From Bondarzewia mesenterica (lineage: Eukaryota; Basidiomycota; Agaricomycetes; Russulales; Bondarzewiaceae), in the NCBI GenBank assembly GCA_004802705.1, contig SGPL01000053.1, positions 31,342-95,341 of the forward strand: 64,000 bases of DNA, written 5' to 3'. Below are positions 58,901-64,000 of the stretch, one piece after another (positions within the stretch are counted from its first letter, which is position 1; each line of letters starts with the position of its first letter). A program made the position numbers and the translations under genes. Under the pieces are notes generated by a model that saw only the letters and a program-made list of their open reading frames with translations, ran no database searches and was not told the origin of the DNA.

Positions 58901-61597
58901 CCGACGGTGAGTAGCTTCCACTCAGCATCCTATCCTTCCCGAGCTGATTAGACGCTCTCGTTCAGAGGTAAAGCAACATGCGGTGACATTGACATCCTCA
59001 TCACGCCTTCGAAAGATGACGGGAAGACGCACGCAGGTGAGCCCACTGACATCTCATCCTCCCATGAACGCGCGACTCATCACTCTCCATAACGTACAGG
59101 CATTCTCCCCGCTCTCCTCTTAGAACTCCACGCTGCGGGTGTTTTGACCGAGGACCTCACGGTTCCGGATGAGTCCGACGAAGTCGAGGCGGTCTATCGT
59201 GGCCTGTGCGTGAGGCCTGGTGAGTCGACAGAAAAACTGCGGCGCAGGATCGGTGAGTACGGAATCTTCAGTGTTTCTTATCTCTATACACTCTTTCTTT
59301 GGCCTTTCCACTTCTGTCTTCGGGAGAGAGATGCTCATTGGAACATGATGATACAGATATTCTGGTCATGCCATGGGAGAACAGAGGAGCCGCTTTAATC
59401 TACTATACCGTGAGTACATTTATGTATCTGCTTTCACTGAACCAGATCTGATACACGATTTCTTCCTTTGTGTTTAGGGCGATGATATCGTGAGATACCT
59501 CTTCGCACCGAACTGTCATCTAATAACTGACCAATCTTTTCACCTCTCCATTCATCGACCCGATATCCAGTTCAACCGTTCTCTGCGGCTCAAAGCCAAC
59601 AAAATGGGCTATTCATTAAACCAAAGAGGGTTGTATCGTGGCGTCGTACGCAAGCCAAGCGATAGAAGCGTGAAGCTCTGCAATGGTGAGGATCTCTTTC
59701 ATATTCGTCTATTCCTTCTAGAATGCCCCCTTGTTACCTCGTGTCTATGACGACTTTGTCTGTGATTTCTCGGATTATTGTTTTCGGTGCATGTTGTTGT
59801 TCTCCTCCGCTCCATTGTTCTTTGTTCTTTTCTTCTTGTCTCTTCTCCTCGGGCCCGTTTCTCGTTGTTTCGCTCGGGCCCCTGCGTTTGGTCCGTTTTG
59901 CCTTCCATTTCGTGGACGAACAGCAGGCGCGCACTCTTCACACCAAAGCGGTGGCTGCGCATCGTGCGTCAGGAAGGCTCTTAACCCCATTCCTACCATC
60001 ACAAAGTTCATGTGATTGTCGTGAACTCTCCTCTGGAGGCCTCAGCGTGCTATCGATCTATCGTTAGCCTGGGAAGACATTGGCCTAGCCCTATCCTTGG
60101 CTCGTGCATCTTTGTAACGCAGCCTTTCTCCATGATTCCATGTCCTCGCTCCATCGCCCTTTGCGCGTTCGAGGCACAGGGTTCGTTCATTTCCGCCACA
60201 TTTAGGTTTTCATCTTTGGGCCCTTGTTTCATTTTGAGACGTTATCTGGATCATGACGCCATGCATCGTCTCCTCATATTCCTGCTAAGTATGAATTCAC
60301 ATCCTCGTGGGGCGCGCCTGGTCACTTTGTGCAAGTGATCTGGATTGGGGAACATTACGGCGCGGGCATCTGGATCATCCCTCTAGCATCCGCCGGATGC
60401 TCGTGTCGTCCCGCGTTCAATTTGAAACGCTCCACACCATGCCATTGTACGTGCACTCGACGACAACTGACGCCCCTCCTGTTCCCGTCCTTGGAATCAA
60501 AATGACGCGCGCAGTCGCCCCCCGTGTCCTCGACCTTGTCCAAACGTTCATTGCCCTTATCGATGGCGGGCAGAACCGTGTTGGTGGGAAAATACTAGGA
60601 CATGGAACGCTCGACCCTTCCCGGGATGGAATTGGAACGACATCATGCCGTAGGCAGTGCATGACGCCTGATGCTCGGATCGTCGGTGTCCGTTGCCGTT
60701 CCTTTTCCTTTTTCTTTATTTGGACTTTTCTTCCTACCTGTTTTCGTCGAACCCTGTGCCGTGTGCACCGTTCACTTTCAACTCGCGGCCCATCTGAGCA
60801 GCGCGTGGTCGCATCCGACAAACGCGCCNACGCGCCGGAGGGGGCGCGCGGGCACAAGGCGCTGATGCGGCAGGAGGGAATCCCGGTCGCGGCGCTTGTA
60901 TTACTCACATCTTGGACGTGCGCACGGGGTCCTGACAGATGGGAAGATGGAGTGTTTGATCTCGCAGCGCCTGACGTAACCTTGGTGTGCCTCCGCGTCC
61001 GGACCGCCGGTGGGGCGCCCCGCCCAGTCTTTACCTCTTGTGGCACTGCGGCGGCTCACCGGGTGATGGGGTTTGGCGCGCGCTGCCATGAGCGCTTAAG
61101 TTATTTTCGGCGGAGGGCGTTCACGAAAGAACCCTTCCAGTTCTATCCCTTCTGATAATTCTGATTTGCGTCGGGCCGCGTGTTCTGTGCTTGTTCTGTT
61201 TAGCATGGGCTTTGCTGACTGCGTTGTTTTGACTGTGATTGTGCAGGCCAACTCGTCGCGTCGGAGACGGAAGAAGAAATATTCAGGATTCTGGGTGAGT
61301 GTCGTCGATATTTGGAACTTTTTCGCTTTGCTCCGCCGCCGCGCCTCGAGGAGTCGCCCAGACGACGGAGCGATACGTACTTTGCGACCTCGTGGCGGGC
61401 ATGCAATCTTCTTTGACATCGGCTAGGTAGTCCTGGAGTTGGGCATTGGCTCGGCAATTGTTCTGCGCCCACTGTCGCGTATGTAGCGATATAAATTGTG
61501 ATCAGTGCTGATTGGGCTTTCCGGTTTTTTTTTCTTCTTTTTTTTTTGCAATTCAGGTGTACCGTGGCAGGAGCCTTGTGAGCGGGTTCGTGGATGA
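55987..61597 (+). CDS. POL4: BRCT + family-X DNA polymerase (Pol lambda/Pol4 type)
   Basis: Gap-filling polymerase of base-excision repair and end joining. Nineteen exons: 55987-56060, 56117-56316, 56370-57049, 57106-57458, 57498-57845, 57930-57971, 58036-58111, 58203-58294, 58374-58473, 58538-58657, 58728-58790, 58855-58906, 58966-59036, 59100-59252, 59357-59409, 59478-59489 (12 nt), 59571-59685, 61247-61294, 61557-61597; about 897 residues. Basic N-terminus, then a BRCT domain (YLKDFRIFYTGGDRN, GGILVPEFDPEEVTHIITS, LKWSWVISY). The 8-kDa domain shows ITSADEARSLAGIGQKTADK. The palm has the catalytic Asp pair in MGSYRRGKATCGDIDILIT and the third Asp in RRIDILVMPW. The tail is QLVASETEEEIFRILG and VPWQEPCERVRG. 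The exon 4/5 junction is one base out of phase; ending exon 4 at 57327 (GAG|GTATTT) would restore it but drops a coding-like helix. One intron is GC-AG (58295). Orthology to Pol lambda/Pol4 is firm. Confidence 0.9.
59686..61246. other. 1.56-kb intron of the polymerase gene, contains an N
   Basis: Donor GTGAGG at 59686 and acceptor GTGCAG at 61246 are needed to connect VKLCNG with QLVASETEEEIF, so this is intron. Other introns in the gene are 50-110 bp, apart from 262 bp for the last. The interior is GC-rich with long overlapping frames on both strands; an undetermined base is at 60829. Around 60285-60370 one frame reads GHFVQVIW, resembling the CAP/SCP signature. Likely an inserted element or gene fragment. 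Confidence 0.6.
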
Positions 61598-62417
61598 AGA
61601 GTTTTGGCTGTTGTCGAGGGCTTTTTGTACGAAATATATATAAGACACCGTTGTAACGGACTATCATATGTCAGGGCAAGCAGGTCATGGGACCGAAAGA
61701 ATACAAAAAGTGAGGGCAGAATGGAAGAAGGAAAAGAAAAAAAAAAAGTCGAGAAGGAGGACGAAAGGGGAAAGGGACAAAGGCATGTACCCGGAGGGGC
61801 AGGAGGACGGGCGGAGGAGGAGCCCAAAGGGGGAAAGACGGACGAACGTTCGGTGCAGATAGGCCAAGATACGCCACCGCGGTGGGAATCGTCCGGGGTC
61901 CTGGTGAGCGCCCATCGATGGCCTGTTCTTCCCTCCATACAACAACAACAACGTCCATCTGCTTCTCTCGCTCTCCTCTCCTCCCCCAACTATCATCATC
62001 CTCGACATGGAGGAACTGTCCGCTCGTGCTATTGAGAGGGCCCATCATGGAGTGTGAGTACTCTCGTTTTGACGTCCCGTTCATTTCTCTCCCCCGAGCG
62101 AAAAAAAAAATTTGGAGGCGGTGCACCAAGTCCGTGGAATTGTCCCACCCGCCGTCCGTCCGCGCCCTCTCTCTCCTCGTATACAAGTACGCTCTTGTTC
62201 TGACTTTTTATTATTTCTCTCCTCCATTGCGCCTCAACACCTCATCATCGCCATCCCGCGGCATCAAACGTTTCGCGTCCCATCGAATTCACAACACCGC
62301 CTCCCCCGCCCCGCCCCAATTCGCACGCTCGCCTATATCCCGCCCTCTGGTCTCGCCACCTCCCTGATCGCGCAACTCTATCCCTTTTTACCTCCGCCTG
62401 CCCACCCATCGTTCGCG
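61598..62417. other. pyrimidine-rich upstream region of the velvet gene
   Basis: No supportable gene; long overlapping frames reflect purine/pyrimidine bias. The stretch 61930-62400 on the plus strand is strongly C/T-rich (for example CTCGCTCTCCTCTCCTCCC), typical of basidiomycete promoters and leaders. A poly-A run is at 62101-62109. Confidence 0.5.
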
Positions 62418-64000
62418 ATGTCCTCCAAATCCAGGGAATACGACCTCTCCGTCCGCCAGCAGCCCAAGCAGGCCAGGATGTGCGGTGTCGGCGGTACGTC
62501 ATCCTTACTCATCTTCGCCCTTCTCTTATTGTCGTCGTTCTGAACTGACGCGTTCCGTCCCGCAGCTGACCGTCGGCCTATTGACCCGCCTCCCATCGTG
62601 CAGCTGCGCGTCATCGACCACAATCGTCGTAACAGGGCGTCTGCGTCCCCGTCGCCTCCGCCTCAGCATCAACAGGGACACACCCACGAATCACCGCTGG
62701 ATGCTTCGATGCTGCGCCCGCGGCGTTTGGCCAAACATTTTTGCAGAACCCGTATTATTTCATGTTCGCGAGCCTTGCCAAGCCGGATGACGATACGGAG
62801 TTGCATTGGATGAAGGTGAGTACTTTGCTTCGGAATCTACAATGTTTGTGTGGGAGGCTGGGAGCCCTGTAGTAGATTGTGCCGGCTGTCTCTGTCATGG
62901 CTGATGGAAAAGATGGAGGTCTATTCACGTGCCATGCATCCCTGTGTTTGGTTTTTGGTTTTCCATATAAACAGAGACTTATTGGGCAGAAAACCCAGTG
63001 ATAAATGATGGTTATCGTCCCGTGTTCCGCATGCGTCATTCTTACATGTCATCGCGTTCCGCATTTCGACGCGTCTGACGCCCGTTCTATTTCCAGGATG
63101 GTAAGACCCGGTGCACCACGGGCTCGGTCGTGTCGTCGCTGTACCATTTGAAAGATTCCGAGAATGACAACCGCGATGCCGGCTTTTTCGTCTTCCCGGA
63201 CCTCAGCGTGCGCCAGGAGGGCAGCTACCGCCTCAAGCTCAGCCTCTTCGAAGTAGTAGGGTGAGTCGCTCCTCCCTCTGGCATTCTATTGTTACGAGGC
63301 TAGAGACAGGCTTGGCTTTAGCGAAGGACTTCATGCGCAAGCATCCCATACTTTTGTTTTCGCCATGACGTGGTCACTCACAGTGTTCTCTAACAGATCG
63401 AATGTCTACCATTGCAAGTCCATCTTCTCCGCGCCATTCTATGTGTACACGGCGAAGAAATTCCCGGGCATGGAAGGTGAGCTTTTTTCCGTCTATCCTT
63501 CATGGAGAGTTTCATGCTCATCCTTTACAGAGTCGACGCCGCTGTCCTGTTCGCTGGCCGATCAAGGCATCAAGATTCGCATACGAAAAGACATTCGCCA
63601 GCGTAAGCCGCGCGGTTCGGGTCCGCCCTTCCCTGCAATGGCCCTGCCGCACCCGCTGCCCGCGCCAGTGCCCATCCCGGACGACGAAGAGCCGGAGCCA
63701 GAGAGTGAACCTGAAGAGAAGAGCAGGAAGAGATCGTCTGTAGGAGAGGACCGAGAGGAACGGGAACGGGAACGGGAGGTAAAGAGGGCGCGCCTCGAGG
63801 GCGATAGCTCGGGGGAATGGAGCATCGACCCGGCGTTGGCGCCTCCGCCTGCGCCGCCGACTTCGAACGTTTCTGCGGGGACGGGCAGTTCTAGCTACGA
63901 ACATCACAGGCCGACGTTGCAGAGCATTCCGCCGCCGCCGCCGCCACCGCCCGCGACGGGGGAGCCATCATTATACGCAGCATCACTCGTACGAGCCCCC
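62418..64000 (+). CDS. velvet-domain transcription factor, 5' part, with apparent frameshift
   Basis: Fungal regulator of development and secondary metabolism (VosA/VelB/VeA family). Exons 62418-62493, 62566-62815, 63097-63260, 63397-63476 and 63531 to the right edge. Velvet signatures: [101 protein letters not shown] and [16 protein letters not shown]. After the domain comes a Pro/Glu-rich region with a [14 protein letters not shown] and VKRARLE patch (probable NLS). Exon 2 changes frame in the linker around 62700-62715: its 250 bases should be 251, consistent with one missing base (a GG read as G at GCTTCGATG). Alternatively a 47-bp intron (GTAACA...CAACAG) could restore phase but gives an unlikely peptide. 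The layout is closest to basidiomycete VosA/VelB-like factors. The 3' end is outside the window. Confidence 0.9.

Noticed and set aside
60307..61155. 282-codon and 209-codon overlapping frames inside the polymerase intron
   Set aside because: GC-rich sequence opens frames on both strands, an N interrupts them, and no coherent domain is visible apart from one short motif.
61423..62186. Long minus-strand frames upstream of the velvet gene
   Set aside because: They are low-complexity products of purine-rich sequence and lie in a probable promoter.

Overview
The window is nuclear DNA from a filamentous basidiomycete, most likely a plant-biomass-degrading agaricomycete. The support is the gene architecture (many 45-70 bp GT-AG introns, micro-exons, some GC-AG introns), an intron-containing eukaryotic tRNA-Ser, and the gene content: a GH115 xylan alpha-glucuronidase, a Cbf1-type bHLH factor, a velvet factor, a divergent G-alpha subunit, and tandem F-box-like and BTB families. 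All gene models are my own spliced reconstructions, checked by reading-frame phase at each junction and by family resemblance. No database search was possible.

Layout. 0-0.8 kb: 5' part of a conserved unknown gene (minus strand, runs off the left edge). 0.8-4.6 kb: no supportable gene, one copy of a 53-bp repeat. 4.6-8.5 kb: two head-to-tail Cdc20/Cdh1-like WD40 genes. 9.3-11.4 kb: Ser/Thr-rich single-pass membrane protein with micro-exons. 11.9-12.8 kb: Nudix hydrolase. 13.7-18.5 kb: two tandem F-box-like paralogues, the 5' one with a decayed C-terminus. 18.5-23.6 kb: gene-poor 5 kb with possible transposon debris. 23.6-24.6 kb: translation elongation factor eEF1B-alpha. 25.4-26.0 kb: small protein with LRAT/NlpC-P60-like His and Cys motifs. 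26.5-30.7 kb: 23-exon secreted GH115 glucuronidase. 31.1-32.1 kb: cyanamide-hydratase-type HD protein. 32.46 kb: tRNA-Ser(AGA) with a 10-nt intron. 32.8-34.2 kb: mitochondrial insertase Oxa1 with an apparent 1-base frameshift. 34.7-35.2 kb: DUF202-like membrane protein. 36.2-37.2 kb: secreted, probably GPI-anchored Ser-rich protein. 37.8-40.4 kb: endosomal/vacuolar Na+/H+ exchanger. 40.9-43.3 kb: secreted, probably GPI-anchored surface protein. 44.5-48.5 kb: tandem BTB-domain genes, the first a pseudogene, both followed by a small CxxC...CxxC tail. 49.0-50.5 kb: CBF1-like bHLH factor. 51.2-54.6 kb: divergent G-alpha with DVGGT in place of DVGGQ and a 1.58-kb intron. 56.0-61.6 kb: BRCT + family-X DNA polymerase (lambda/Pol4 type) with a 1.56-kb intron near its end. 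62.4-64 kb: velvet factor cut by the right edge.

The genes do not form one pathway. They are ordinary housekeeping, signalling and secretion genes mixed with lineage-expanded families (F-box, BTB, Cdc20-like). I found no convincing previously undescribed multi-gene system. The most unusual items are the Gln-to-Thr change at the G-alpha catalytic position, the diverged tandem APC/C-activator-like pair flanked by an inverted 53-bp repeat, the two very long introns in otherwise short-intron genes, and the tandem BTB pair with out-of-frame zinc-ribbon-like tails. Several clean 1-base frame breaks in conserved genes (Oxa1, velvet) and an N at 60829 suggest some draft-level sequence errors.
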